Source: Dichomitus squalens LYAD-421 SS1 (taxonomy: Eukaryota > Basidiomycota > Agaricomycetes > Polyporales > Polyporaceae). From it: a DNA stretch of 64,000 nucleotides. Positions within the stretch are counted from its first letter, which is position 1, and each line of letters opens with the position of its first letter. Shown piece by piece: positions 36,166-48,900 of the stretch. Position numbers and translations under genes: made by a program. Location of the stretch: positions 1,544,357-1,608,356 of the forward strand of contig NW_006766884.1 in NCBI RefSeq assembly GCF_000275845.1. Direction: 5' to 3'. Below the pieces are notes generated by a model. That model saw only the letters and a list, made by a program, of their open reading frames with translations, was not told the origin of the DNA and ran no database searches.

Positions 36166-38479
36166 TCAGCTGATCGAGTCCGTTTGAGAACCACGCCGTA
36201 GCGTGCTTTGTGTCCGTAAATGTCGTGGCTGGACGGCCAGAGGCCGTATCCAGAACTTGATATGCCCTAGCTTAGTCGCAGTCAGGAGTCCTCTGGGAAG
36301 GAATGTGAGGTCAGTAAGCATGTCGTTGCCAATGTGCTTAACCTACGGGAAGAATGACAAGAGTGCGGGTTAGCGGTCCATAGGGCACGGCTTGGTGTGA
36401 TACAGCAAATACTCACTACGACGGGCTGTACAACCGCGACCTCATTGCGCGATGGCGCTGGGTGATATCGTGGTAGAGGAGACTCGGCACCTGGTGTCCC
36501 TGAAGGCGGCAAATAGAGGGTGGACTCGCCCCTTCGACGAAGCGCTAGCGATATCGTGGACGTCATAGACATGCGTTGCTGATGTGCGGCCTACAGATTG
36601 CGTTCGTCAGCTTCGGTGGCCTAGACCTGTGCTGACCGGCTCACATGTAGCTTTGGTCGATGTAAGGCACCACTAGAAAAATCCCACTAGGGGAATGTCA
36701 GACACCATCAGGCGAGACGTGGTCGCGATGCTGACGCACCAATATGAATTTGTTATCTTCGCCTATACTTCCAAAGCGATACGTGCGGCCATCACAGCGC
36801 ACTTCGTCAAAGGCAACTCCAGTGACGAAGGAAGAGTGCCCCTGACATCTAGCGATCACCCTCTGTTCCCAAGGAGAGAATATCGTAACAAGGTCATCCT
36901 GGCCACCAGTCTGCGAGATATCAGCTGAAAATCACGCCAGCGCAGAGATGCGCAACCGACCAAAATAAAACGGCCATCTGGTGACCAAGCGACACATGTG
37001 AATGCACCAAAATAAGACGCGTAACAGTCCACTAGTCTACTGGCGTTTGAGTCATAGCAGCTGTGAATAGTGGGAGAACGACGTACTGTTCGGCGACAGT
37101 ATCTATCACCCTGAGACAACCATCTTCCGAGATTGCAGCTAGATATTTTGCATCCGGCGAAAATACGAAGTCTATCGATCTGCATTAGAGACAATCGGCA
37201 GACACGGACCGGCGATCCTCACCTACGATACCTCTGCGCGATACCCTCCAGTGGCTCACCGGATTCTTGGCCGTCTTTTCCTTGTCAGGTTTGGCACCGA
37301 CTGATCCAGGTCCGCCTATCGTCACCGGATGCCATGGGGGCATAGTGACGAATATGGAGTCGAGAGGGTTCCACTCTCCTTGCGAGTCGGTGGAGGAGGT
37401 ATGATCTAGAGGTGACACAGATGGTGGAGACGTGCCTGGCTCCTGAGGAGTGAATGAACCGTCTTCCCGCTCCTTATCGTATACGATGATGGTGCCGTCC
37501 GCATGCGATACTAGGAACAGGTTGGGAGACTCGGGGACCCAGCGTATCGCCGTGCACGCTGCGCTACATATGCGGCCCTAACATAACGTCAACTGGTGCA
37601 TGCAGACACGTCATCTATGACCTGGCTTACTTGTTTGTTGAAGCGTCCATAACGAGACGATATTGGGTCTATGTGCGTGTTAATGCCAGGTAGTTGAGAT
37701 TTGGCGAAAGCTCACCTAGCCACAATATATCCCCCGTATGGAACCCAATGATTATATCTAACCGGTCGGAAGATACTGTAGCAAGGTTCACGTCATGGCA
37801 AGTTGGATATGCAGAGAAATATATCCGTGCCAAAGGCTCCTGAACGCAGTAGTCTACATCTGAAGGTAGGATGAAGGCGTTCGTAAGGAACACTCACCTT
37901 GATCTTCGTACCCGCCTCCGTCCAGACGAACGTTTTGGCAGAATTGTAGAACAGGAACGTGGTTTCACCCTGCTTTGACTGTAAAGCTCTATTCAAGTTG
38001 TCCGAGTTCTGTAGTCGAGTGATGAATGTGGAAGAGGTCGTCCGCATACTGTGCTTCGGCCGCGGAGCAGCCTTCCTCTTCCCGAGCCCGCCAGGAAGTG
38101 TCGCAAACGGTGTGCCGAGTTGCTCATGCGGAATGGTGGGCGTGGACGTAGAGTTGTCTGGAGCAGGCGCACTGGAGGCATCTGGAGAGCCGTCGTCCGG
38201 ATCGTCGCTGCTAGACACGCTCAACCCGTCCTCGCGCTCCTTCGCAGCCACCTTCTCCTTCTTGCCCTCCTTCTCCCGGTTCCCTCCCAGTAACTGTGAA
38301 AGGCCTGCTGCAGCGTTGCTTGACTTCGTAGCTGGGAAGCGGACAGAGACTGTGGAAACTTTCGTGGGGTATAATATGGGAGCAGCGGCGATGGTATGTT
38401 GCGCGAGCGGGGAGGGCTTGTGCTCTTCTGTGATTGAGTAAACGCCCTCGGGAGCGACGAATGTCGAATCATTCTCCAT
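36166..38479 (-). CDS. creC: CreC-type WD40 protein (carbon catabolite repression; partner of CreB deubiquitinase)
   Basis: In Aspergillus CreC stabilises the deubiquitinase CreB in carbon catabolite repression. The animal relatives WDR20/DMWD activate USP12/46. The start at 38479 gives [22 protein letters not shown] disordered, charged N-terminal region is followed by the family-specific [18 protein letters not shown]. Next come [17 protein letters not shown] and the WD40 part: [47 protein letters not shown] and [20 protein letters not shown]. The following exons carry [29 protein letters not shown] and [12 protein letters not shown]. The tail reads [20 protein letters not shown] and then ends at 36166-36168. 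The C-terminal exons each fall between good splice sites, so the gene is complete. About nine introns. Confidence 0.93.
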
Positions 38480-38665
38480 CTTTCATGCCTACTCAGACCG
38501 GTCAGCGAGATGGAGGGGCAAGCAGGAGTCCCGTGGTGGAGGCGGGAGGATGTTCCGAGCTCGTTCGACGTTCGTGGTTGTTTGGGAGTCTACATAACGG
38601 GCGCATGACCTCACGGATCTTGCATTCGCTGCCTCAAAAGCCTCGCTTGTCCTTCAACGTCTACC

Positions 38666-40416
38666 ATGTTATCTCCTCGTCAGCCCATGTTTCGTGTTCT
38701 CAGGACACTACCGAGACTACAGGTAAGTGCTCTGCCAACAGATTTAGCTTCTCCATACAAGCTGATATGTGCGGAATAGCACGCGAGCCGCCGGTGGTCA
38801 AGCACCGAACCTCCTCCAGCAGGAGGTCATTCGTACACTATCGGTACCTCGTCACTCCTAAAGCCAACCCGTGACGTCGCGCTGCGAACGCAAGGCTTGC
38901 AATGGGTAGACCCAATGGACTCGGACCCGTCGCGGGACATGCTGGGGCGTGAGACGCGCAAGATGAACATGTACCAGGCGATCCGGGACGCACTCAGGTA
39001 CGCCGCCGCTCGCAGCTCCCACCATCTCCCCCTTGTCCCTGAGACGCATGGCATTGCTATCTCTGTAGCATCGCGCTCAGCAAGGATGATACTGCCATAG
39101 TATTTGGTGAGGATGTCGCGTTCGGAGGGGTGTTTCGTTGTACAATGGTGAGCGAGCCGTTTCCGGCGTCTGTCCCCCACATGCGGGGTATGGCTACATC
39201 ATACTCTCATTCAGTCCTAACTCTGACGCCACCCAACTCACAGGGTCTCGCGGAGGAGTTCGGTATGTCGTATGTGTGCCCGTTATGAAAGCGTGTATGA
39301 CTTATAGGCACAGGGCGTGAACGCGTCTTCAATACGCCATTAACGGAACAGGGCATCGCAGGCTTCGGAATAGGCTATGCCGCTATGGGCCATACCGCGA
39401 TTGCTGAGATCCAGTTCGCAGACTACATCTTCCCCGCATTCGACCAGGTGAGTCAACAGGCTCATAGTAATGATATCTCCTCAAACACACTTCCGCTACA
39501 GATCGTGAACGAGGCAGCCAAGTGCCGCTTTCGCAGTAGCGGAGACTTCGACGCTGGGAAACTGACGATTCGCTGTCCTTCGATGGCCGTCGGTCATGGT
39601 GGGCATTACCATTCTCAAAGTCCGGAAGGCTTCTTTATGGGAGCTGCTGGGATCAAGGTGCGCAAGAGTTGCGAGCATTTCCATACACGGTAGTGCTCAC
39701 ATGTTCAATCTAACGCACATAGCTTGTCATACCCAGATCACCGATACAAGCAAAGGGTCTCTTGCTCAGCTCAATCCGGGATCCTAATCCAGTGATATTC
39801 ATGGAGCCCAAGATTCTATATCGATCTGCCGGTGAGGAGTATATCATTCGCATTTAGAACGTGGGGTATGACGTCTATTACTAGTCGAACAAGTGCCAAT
39901 CGACGACTATGAAATACCTCTCGGTAAGGCTGACGTCCTAAGGCGCGGCTCCGACCTTACGGTCGTGTCATGGGGAACACCTATATACACCTGTGAATCG
40001 GCACTCGAGTTGTTGGCTAAGCCTCCTCAATCCATATCTCAACACGTGCCTCCGTCTGTACGCTCAGCGAGAGTCGAACTCATCGACTTGCGCACAATCA
40101 TGCCATGGGACGTCGAAACCGTGGTTGAGAGCGTGCAGCGGACGGGCCGGCTCGTCGTTGTACACGAAGCTGGACGCATCGGAGGCGTGGGCGCGGAAAT
40201 TGGAGCTGAGATCCAGAAGAAGTGCTTCTTGAAGCTGAATGCGCCGGTGAAGCTAGTCACTGGCTGGGAGTGAGTGTATTCCCAGTGTGCTGTGCGTGAA
40301 CTTGCTGACAAGCCATGGATTCGGCCAGCATGCCGGTCCCAATGCAGTACGAGAAGTTTTATATGCCGGACAATATCCGTATTCTGGATGCTATGGTGGA
40401 GACTCTAACATTCTAA
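38666..40416 (+). CDS. BCKDHB: Branched-chain 2-oxoacid dehydrogenase E1 subunit beta, mitochondrial
   Basis: Beta subunit of the thiamine-dependent decarboxylase of the mitochondrial BCKDH complex, which degrades leucine, isoleucine and valine ketoacids. The start at 38666 gives [19 protein letters not shown]. After the first intron [10 protein letters not shown] supplies a presequence cleavage motif. Conserved blocks: [50 protein letters not shown] and [12 protein letters not shown]. Further blocks are [68 protein letters not shown] and [15 protein letters not shown]. Exon 39244-39262 is only 19 nt (GLAEEFG). The stop is at 40414-40416. Divergent from creC with 186 bases between starts. Confidence 0.96.
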
Positions 40417-42200
40417 CGGGTCTCGAGCTAGTCGCGCAGGTAGATCAGTGATGTACACTACTTGCAACGTCGACACGCAGTGGGCAACATATTCGCTCCG
40501 TTACCAAAAGGAATAGGGTCGTTCCAGAGCTGGAGTCCCTTGCACGCTCATGGGCACTGCTTCGGTATGTACGATGACTTCTTATATTTCCATCACGCTC
40601 TTTATTGTAGGGCTACGACACCTCCATCAGTATGCCTGCCCTCTGTGTCGACAGCGACTCAGTCAATTCCGGCTGTAAACATTCCGACATGGAGACATGC
40701 CACGGGTAAGTTCGTTTGAGATACAATCCCGCGCCAGACGCTTGTGATCGCTGCCGTTTCCTCTTCGCACTCTAGAGGCTGCTCGTCCTTCGCTTAGCGA
40801 CTGCGAAGCCGATTCACTATGATGGCATCTTCACAGCGCGTTGTGGGTCACAAGTGATACAGGGCTGATACATAATATGAGCGCACGATAGCGCACCCTC
40901 TGCTTTCCCAGCCAGTTGTCACGCTCTTCGACCGTTTAGTCGCCGACCCGTACAGCATGTCGGAGCAGAGCTCGACCATAACGCAGAGTTGCGTTGCGTG
41001 AGTTTTGGACTTCGTGCTCTTGAGCCTTGACTTCACGACTCGGCAACGCATCTGGAGCATCGACCTGGACGAACGTGTCTGCCTTCATGGTGGGGCAGTT
41101 TCGGCGACTCTTGCTTTTGGAGTACTCCCGTACTGTCCTCAATGCCCTTCAACTGACTTGCACCAGGTATAGCACTGTGTTCTCAGATGGTAGTCAGCTG
41201 CGTGGCACCCAACTTTGCCATAGTGTGAACATAGACGGTCTCGTGGGAGGCATTCCTGCCAACCAGCGTGGTTCGGGCCTATTCCACCAGCCACTGATAC
41301 TTATCGACAGTGGACTTGGATTCTCGGCAGTTTCGCGCATGGCGAAGGATGACTTCGTGCGGTATCAAGAGATGCACATATCTAGTTTTCGTGGATTCTG
41401 TGCAACCTCTCGTAGAATCAGTATGTTTGTGTAGAGGGTGCGCCGCCTCCGCCTGCTTCGCATGGCAAGCTGATATATCAATGCTGTGGCGTATGTTGCT
41501 CGTGTGTTTATGCTAGTGGGGGTCTGCCGATGGGAGACTGACAAGTGGTAGTGATTTGTTGGGTGATTGCATTCTCCTTACGACACAGGATGCGATCGGA
41601 AGCTCGATGGACGCGAAGACCTGGGTGGATATAACACAGAACGTTGCTTCGCTCATGCAAAAGCTCCAAGCCGTCATACAGCTCATGTGTATTTTGAACC
41701 GAGAACTAGGGTTCGCTTTGTTCACGATTCAATGGGGGTCCGAGGCATCGTTCCGTGCAAAGAGTTCTACGTGCTTTCTCCGGTGCGGAAAATGCATCTT
41801 CATGCTCGCACTCACCTGTGCTCAGCGCGACAGCTGCAGGACTGTATAACTGGCTTTATTTTCGATAGGCACCACACGTCACTGTGGGAATCAACTGATT
41901 GACACAGCCTAACCGCTGAACTCCCGGGCGTGCTCACCAGTGAAATAGGATAACGATAGAGAAAACATGACATCGCAAGGTCGGATTCTACTGTCGCCTC
42001 GTCGATCGTGTGTATACAGGTAGACATTAGAGTCCGTCTGAGTTTATATATCACATACTCGTACACCTATTGATACAGGAAGCGCAGTCCTTGCAAATAG
42101 ACAACATATCAAACTGGGCATACGGCATCATGCGAGCGGAGCACACCTGAAATCCCCAGGATACCCATCACCCAAAAGCCCTTGGACCACATCCCATCCG
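40417..42200. other. Gene-poor stretch
   Basis: About 1.8 kb with open frames of up to 135 codons on the forward strand (41027-41434) and 70-85 codons on the reverse strand. None shows a recognisable domain, and I could not join them into a convincing spliced product. A decayed or lineage-specific gene cannot be excluded. Confidence 0.45.
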
Positions 42201-44234
42201 TCATCGTTTTTTCTTGGCCGACGGTGCGTCCCCTGAAGGCACCTCCGGGACTTCAACCACCTCGATCTTCCGCTTCGTCCCCGTTGGAGACGAATACGCA
42301 GCAGGCCCAGGTGACGCCGCCGACTGTCCGCCATCAAGTGCAGGTAGGTCCAGGAATGCCGAGAAGTCGTCCGTGTCCTCCCTGCCCGGTCGCGCCGGCG
42401 AAGGCGAGTATGCTAAGTCGGGCAGCCCAGCGCCGTTCAGCTGGCTGAGCCATGTATCGAACGAGAACTCGCCCGCGCCCTGCCCGGCGCCGTTCAGGTC
42501 CTCGGGTGGCGGTGGCACGGCGGGGTGGTCAATGGTAGGGAAGGTCACATTCTGCGGGTCAAGGCCCATGTTGTGAATGAGCTCTTGGAGGTTGGTCTGC
42601 AGGTCGTCCACGTCCGAACGGATCTGCTCAGCGTCGCGATATGTCTTATTTAGACGATCCGCGTTGTTGAGCAGGGCTTCCTCTTGTGGCGACGGGCCGG
42701 TGGAAGGTGCGGGAGCTATCGCGAGTGGGTCTACAGGCGCCGGCGGAGGGGCAGTAACGGCAAGTGCGTTGGTGGGGGGAGCTTGTGGGGCAAACTGATA
42801 TGGATAAGACCATTGCAGTTGCTGTTGTGGAGGATTCAGCGGCGCATGGAGGGAAGAGGAGGTCGGGACGGAGCTCGTAGGAGAGGGAGACGGTGAAGTA
42901 CTCGCGAACGTCTGGAGGACCTGCTGAAACTGTGCGGGGGAGGTGAGCATTTGTTGCAGAGTGGCTTGCCACATGGCTTCAGGGTTTGATCCATTTGGAC
43001 TGAAGGGGGCGATTGTAGCTGATGTTGGACCAGGAGGAGCATTCTGAGCATCTTGCGAAGTATGCGCGGTGGCCTTCGGTACAGTCCGGAGGTTAGGAAC
43101 CGGGTGTGGAGGTTTTTGCGTGGACTTGTGTGTGTGGTCGTGGACTTCAGTGATCGCAGCAGGCGTGCCAGCTAACGTTTGAGGGGTCTCAACGGTAACG
43201 AAGCGCTCCGACGCTGCCATGACATTGAGAATGACACAACGCAGTGCAAAAATAACGGACCAAGAGCACTCACCAACAGAGAAGGGAGTTTGAGCACGGC
43301 TCCCTGGCTCGCTCTGCGGGTCGGCGTCGCTTCCATGATAGTCTGTGCCCTCGCCGTGGTTCGCCCTACCATCTCCGAGGAGCAGTCTACCGGCCGGAGC
43401 TCCGTTATGGCTGCCATGTCCCTGGATCACCCGGCCAAACAGCCCAGCAAGAAATTTGAGGATGCGGTTGATCGTATCCTCATGCTTCGCATGTCTCTCC
43501 CTAGCCTCAATAGCCTCCTTCCAAAGGGCGTCATTGGACTGCTTGAGCACGGCCAATTCGGCTGCGATAGCTTGCTGTTGACGCCGGATGGCGTTTATGC
43601 CCTCCACGATCGACCGCACATCGAGGGGTTGGCCTTGCGCTTTACTGTCCTGCGAGAGGGATGATTGAAGGAGACCGACCGCACCTTCGTCGGTCTGCGC
43701 GTTCACAGGGGCATTGCGTTTGCGCTGAATGAGGGCTAAGAGATCAGGTTGGCCGCGGTGGAAGTTAGGGTGTGCGAATTGTATGGTCTCGGAGTCATTA
43801 TCTGTGCGCAAGAGGCCTTGCTGGAGAGCAGATATCTTGCGGAACCCGTATAGGTTGAGCTGACGGACGAAGGACGAGAAGTTCTGGTGCTTGAACCACT
43901 TCCCAAGGATTTCACGCGCGAACTTCTCCTGGTTGAAAACTGAGTGGTGAAGCACATTAGACGATCAAGGAGAGTGGCACGAACGGGTGAAACGCATACT
44001 GTAGAAGGAGTCGCCTGATTCTGACCATTTCACGAGTGTGTCATTCGCGGGATCGTTCACAATCCTGCACAATTATGTTGAGCGGCATATATGTTGCAAA
44101 CACACCATGCGAACTCACTCGTAGAGCTTGAGGAGGAACCGAGGGATGTTGTGCTGTTGGCTTCGTATGGCGGTACGAGAGGGGTCCGTGAGAGCGCTCG
44201 GGCCAGCGACGGCGACCTGGGTAGCCTGTGACAT
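42201..44234 (-). CDS. HSF1: Heat-shock transcription factor (HSF type)
   Basis: DNA-binding activator of heat-shock and stress genes (family knowledge). The start at 44234 gives MSQATQVAVAGPSALTDPS. The DNA-binding domain is split by introns: HNIPRFLLKLYE, then the NDPAND..VKWSESGDSF exon, then FNQEKFAREILGKWFKHQN and the recognition helix FSSFVRQLNLYGFRKI. A trimerisation coiled coil follows (IVEGINAIRRQQQAIAAELAVLKQSND). A long Pro/Gln/Ser/Thr-rich activation region then runs to a C-terminal basic cluster ending SAKKKR at 42201. The C-terminal 584 codons lie in one open frame. That frame includes a 60-base intron-like segment at 43214-43273 that lacks stops. It could instead be a Skn7-like factor, but no receiver domain is present. 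Confidence 0.92.
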
Positions 44235-44381
44235 CCAGTAGGTAGTATCTTGATTACTATGGGTGTCGGTAACGGCGGTGAGAAGGAAGGCTCGTCTAGA
44301 GGAAGTGGTGGAAGGCGGCAGAAACGCGCAGTGGCTGGGACTCAAGCGCACGTCGACCACACAGGCGCCTAGGGTAAGTAC

Positions 44382-45812
44382 ATGCTCATGCTGCCATGCA
44401 TCATGATTGCTCTCGGCGCTAACTCCTGGAGGCACCTCTGTCTCCCTCTGCCCTCCATGTTCCCCACGCTGGCATCTGATCATGACTCCAATACCTGCGT
44501 GTTGTCCCAAAAGCTCTCCTTCTGGCCTGGAAGAATACTCTCATCTTTGCCTGGAAGCATCCCCTTTCACGCTGTCTGGCACAAGATAGTCGCGGTGGTG
44601 CTTCAGCCTTTCGGGACGTTACTCGCTGTGTTCTGTCTCTTCCTCCTGGCCACTCTGCTTCTGTACCATCAGTCTACAAGAAGAAGAAATGTTGAAGTGA
44701 AAGCAAGGACCGTCCTCCAAGCTATGCTTACCGTGCTAACGCCAACGCACTCAGTCTGGCCGTCGACCTATCCGACTCTAGCGTACCGTGCAGCTAATAA
44801 AGCTGCCGGGGACCGCACTGTTCTCCATGTGCCTCTTAAAATGCTCTATCATGACATCCTTGGTGGCCGGGTCGAGCTTCGCAACCCTCGAGAACATCTT
44901 TCCGCCCTCTTCGCTGGCTCTTTGACGACCGTCTCTGGCCTCGTGGTCTGCCTCGACGCTGACTACCTCTGGTGGATCAAACTGCTTGGCTGGATGGTAT
45001 CCTGCGACCTGTTTGCTGACGTGAAACAGTACGGCATGCCCGTAAGTCCCTTTGAATTTTCGATGGCTGCTCAAAAGACTCTGATGTGCGGAACAGCGCG
45101 GACTTGTGCAAGGAAAGTCGCTGTATGCGAGGTCAAATCAATGCATACCCTGATCTTGTACCTGCTGTATGCAGTTCCGAGCAAGGCCAGTCAGTCTGAC
45201 CATTCATCATCCCTCGACCATACCACGAACCCGGCCCAGCCCAACCACCCCTCCGACTCCGTCCCTCTATCGTCGCTATTCCTTAACACGCTGCACGATG
45301 AATTCCCAGCGCTCTCTCTCGACTGCGTTCCATACCGCCATTTAGAATCTTACATCCGGCATCTGCAGGCCGCCCTCGCACCCGGGGCCTTCCTTGTGCT
45401 CGGTCTCACCTCGCGCCCCGCGAACGCTTCCTTCTGGTCCCCATCCACAATCCTCACAGCAGTTCCGTTCTTTCCTCGTTGCTTCCTCAATGACAGGGAT
45501 CAACAACACTCTGCCGCGCAGCGTACGACGACACCGCTCTTTACATCCATTCTCTCAGTCCTTCAGCTGCTCACCACCGGCCCGAATATGCTTACTGTGG
45601 AAGTGGCGCGAAACATTTCCAGGGAATACGCTCACTTCTTGCATGGCAGTGTGGACCGCTTGGAAAATGATCCGTACACTAGGGCCGCTTTCGTTCGCCA
45701 ATGGGGGATGCAAGCTTGGGTTGAGGAGCGGCTATGCACGGCCTGGGAGGCGGGTTTGCTGGACGCGGGTTTGCTGGAGGGATGGGCCATTGTCGTGTGC
45801 AAGCCGGAATGA
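44382..45812 (+). CDS. Uncertain protein with one predicted membrane helix
   Basis: A continuous 476-codon forward frame with no domain I recognise. It contains a hydrophobic stretch followed by positive charges (LLAVFCLFLLATLLLYHQSTRRR), typical of a single membrane anchor. A clean C-terminal part also supports coding (SLFLNTLHDEFPALSLD, HLESYIRHLQAALAPG, EVARNISREYAHFLHG, WAIVVCKPE). The first 40 codons look unlike protein, and a good donor (GTAAGT at 44374) lies just before the ATG, so the true 5' end is probably spliced. A GTAAGT near 45041 suggests another intron. The function is unknown. It is convergent with POT1. Confidence 0.4.
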   Translation: MLMLPCIMIALGANSWRHLCLPLPSMFPTLASDHDSNTCVLSQKLSFWPGRILSSLPGSIPFHAVWHKIVAVVLQPFGTLLAVFCLFLLATLLLYHQSTRRRNVEVKARTVLQAMLTVLTPTHSVWPSTYPTLAYRAANKAAGDRTVLHVPLKMLYHDILGGRVELRNPREHLSALFAGSLTTVSGLVVCLDADYLWWIKLLGWMVSCDLFADVKQYGMPVSPFEFSMAAQKTLMCGTARTCARKVAVCEVKSMHTLILYLLYAVPSKASQSDHSSSLDHTTNPAQPNHPSDSVPLSSLFLNTLHDEFPALSLDCVPYRHLESYIRHLQAALAPGAFLVLGLTSRPANASFWSPSTILTAVPFFPRCFLNDRDQQHSAAQRTTTPLFTSILSVLQLLTTGPNMLTVEVARNISREYAHFLHGSVDRLENDPYTRAAFVRQWGMQAWVEERLCTAWEAGLLDAGLLEGWAIVVCKPE

Positions 45813-45969
45813 TTTGAGCTGTTCCAACAGTGCTGATTTCAGACAATGGGGCATGATGAAACAATGTAATGCATCGATGAGCAGTGTAACGCTACATACA
45901 ATATGATACAATATAAACATAACGAGCAGTCGGAAGCAATTAAAAAATCCTCGCCACGGATTGCGAACC

Positions 45970-48900
45970 CTAGTCTGGGTCGCAAACTACGTGTCGGAGC
46001 AAGATATATGCGCGCGAGTCCGGATTGTCTGGCTCGCCCTCGGGTAGCCAGCTCCCAAGCGTCAGATCGAGCATAGGACCGCCCTCGCCATTGGGACGGC
46101 GACGAGCCTCTCCCTCAGAGACATCCAATAAATCACCAAGGAGGGGCTGCAGACGCGCAATGAACATGCTAAAAGCGTCGTCGACATCGTCGTGCACGTC
46201 GTCAGGGACGAGATCCTGCAGTACAGTACACTGACTCAGCAACGTCAGTCAGAGATGCCTGGACTGAATGCGAGCATTATGACCTACCCGTTCATCTGAC
46301 ACGGAGACGGGCAAAGCCGTGCCTTCCTCGTCCTCTATACTGAAGTACAGGTTGAAGAACACTTGAACGAACGTCGTGTCCTCCATGACATCATCGCATT
46401 CGGTGCACCTCTGTCGCGTCTTGGGAATGCTGGATTACATTCGGTTCAGCACAACTACCTCTACGTACAACGAAAGCTCGATGCGTACCTTCGGTCGCAG
46501 TTCGTGCATCGCATAATTGTGCAGTCACGCAAATTGTCCGGGAAGAAGTCGACAACCTTTGCGCGTACGCGGAAGACAGACGGACAAGCGTCACTCGCCT
46601 TGACATCACTCAAGGCGACGTACTTGTCGTCCGCTTTGCCTTTGCCCTTCGTTCTTGAGGGAGACCTGGACTTCCCTTCGTCCGCCGGAGGGTTTGCGGC
46701 TCGACGGCTAGCGCGTCTGTTCTTCTTGTTGTCCTTGGGCTTCTCCTGAGAAGCCTCATAATCTTTCTTACGTCTGTAGCAAATATGGTAAACATCCCCT
46801 GATCCAAAACCAGACGAGTCGTTCCAATATGACTCACCTCAGTAGCGCCCTCAGTTCTATGTTTGAGGTCGACTTGGGGTTGAGCTTGGTGATAAGCCGG
46901 TGCTGCCCACCTAACCGACCGGAGAGCAGGGTGCCGCCGTTCGATGGACGTAGCCTCAGATTACGAATCGCAACAAAGTCGCCAGTCTCAAGGCTCTTGC
47001 CAACCTCGATCTGAGCATCGTTCAGGGAGATGCGGACAACGCGTTCTGCGAGTGCCCCAGAGGCAATCGTAGCCGCAACAGGCACGAGGTCCGGACGAGC
47101 GGTGTAGTCGGTAACATACAGGTATGAGAAGTCATCCTTCGCCGAGATACATATGACCTAGGAGCAGACCACGACTCAGTGAGTAACGCGGAAAGCGGCT
47201 GATACGAGCGAAACATGATTACCTCCACCGTGCAATTGAAGTGATGGTCTACCTCGACCTCCTGTATGAGCTGATGAGGGAACTCAGGAATACCATCAAC
47301 AGTGCCCGCTCGAGCCTCCCATTCTTGTTTTCGTCTGAGGTACGTTAGTCGGGCACACCTAGAAGGATTTCGCCAACTCCAACTCACTTCAAAAGCTCGA
47401 TTAGGTGCGGCTGGTTCTCCAGGACGTCTTCATCAAGCTTCTTGATTTTGTCACCCTCCTGCATCTTGCCTTCCAGATACCCACCCCCACTGACGCGAAG
47501 CCGCATGTTGCGCATCGAATAGTATTCGCCGGGTCGCATAGTGACTGCCACTTGGGCGGAAGAATCCCACATCTCGACCTGCATAACGACTGGGGCAAGC
47601 TTGGGCGGGCACCACGCAGCTTGTATCGGGGCCACAGAGGCGTTGCGCGTGTAGTCCGTGACGAAGAGAGTGTAGGGGTGGTCCCCATTCTGATAGCCGT
47701 GAAGAACCTAAAAGTGACCGTATTGGCTTGAGTCGACGCCACACAGGGAAAATACCCACCTCAACCGTGCAGTCAAAGTAACCGTTGCAGTCAGCATCTG
47801 AGAACAACTTGTGCGGACGACCACGCGAGGCCGACGTAGGATTCTCGGCACCAAACGCAACTTGATTCGCAGAAGCATCGCGCCACCAGTCCCCAAGCCT
47901 AAGACTGTGATGGACTTCGCTCCTTTCAGGCTGAAAGTGACGCAAAGCACACGAGTCTTCAGGCGCACTTGACAGCCTTCCCGTCTTGACATGGAAGACC
48001 GCCCACTGCCAGCCCTTGTATGACGCTCCGATGGCACAATACCCGTTGAATTGATCGACCTACGCAACCCAGTCAATGCATGGAGAAACGCTCTACCGTG
48101 GCGACGTACCATGATCGATCGCAGAATTAGGACGTCGCCCGCCTCCGTTTTGGGCAAGCCAAGTACAGCCTTGTCAAACAACGTGACGTTCAAGCCGCTA
48201 GTCGCGAAATTGGACGGGTCAAACAAGTTCAACCTCATCATGAACTCTGCCAGGTGTGTCAATGATGCACTCTACTTCGCCATGGAATGCTGCCTTACCG
48301 CCCGTCTTGGTTTGTGTAGTGATAGGAGCAGCAGCAATCACTCCCATGATGTTCCGCATGCCTGACCCGGTAAATTCGAGAAGCGGGATGTATGCGCCCT
48401 GAAGCGCAGGCAAAGTCAGTAATCTAGAGAGTTCGCAATGTCACGGACGTACAAACGAAGTGTGGCAGCCAATGCGCAGAGCTTCAGTGGGATCAGCGTT
48501 ATCATGACGCTGGCTTGGTGGTGGTGGTGAAGGTTCGCGCGCAGGTGCAAATTGAGACGCGGGCTCGGGTTTGGGCACAGGTTCGGCTTTTGGTACGGAT
48601 TCAGCTTCGGGCGACGGATTCTCTTCATGCTGTGGTTCTCTCGACTGGCCAGGCGGGTCGTCATCCAGATTTCGAACAGCATCCTTGGGACCCGTACCAA
48701 GCTCTGCCGCATCGAATCGGCGAAGTAGCTCCTCTGGAATGTCATTTTCGACCGCACCCCAGTAGTCCTCCTCGCAGTCCATCTCGCCATCGCCGTGACC
48801 AATGCTTCCCGCTCGCAGCTGCCCGTTATCCTCCTGGACACCAGCAACTGACCCAAATTTCTTCCGCAGTTGCTTTTCTCTTCGCCGTGCCTCTCTGACA

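Noticed and set aside
44778..45074. 98-codon reverse frame that looks protein-like (KLDPATKDVMIEHFKRHME)
   Set aside because: It lies opposite a longer 476-codon forward frame, and I find no further reverse exons around it. The opposite choice cannot be fully excluded.
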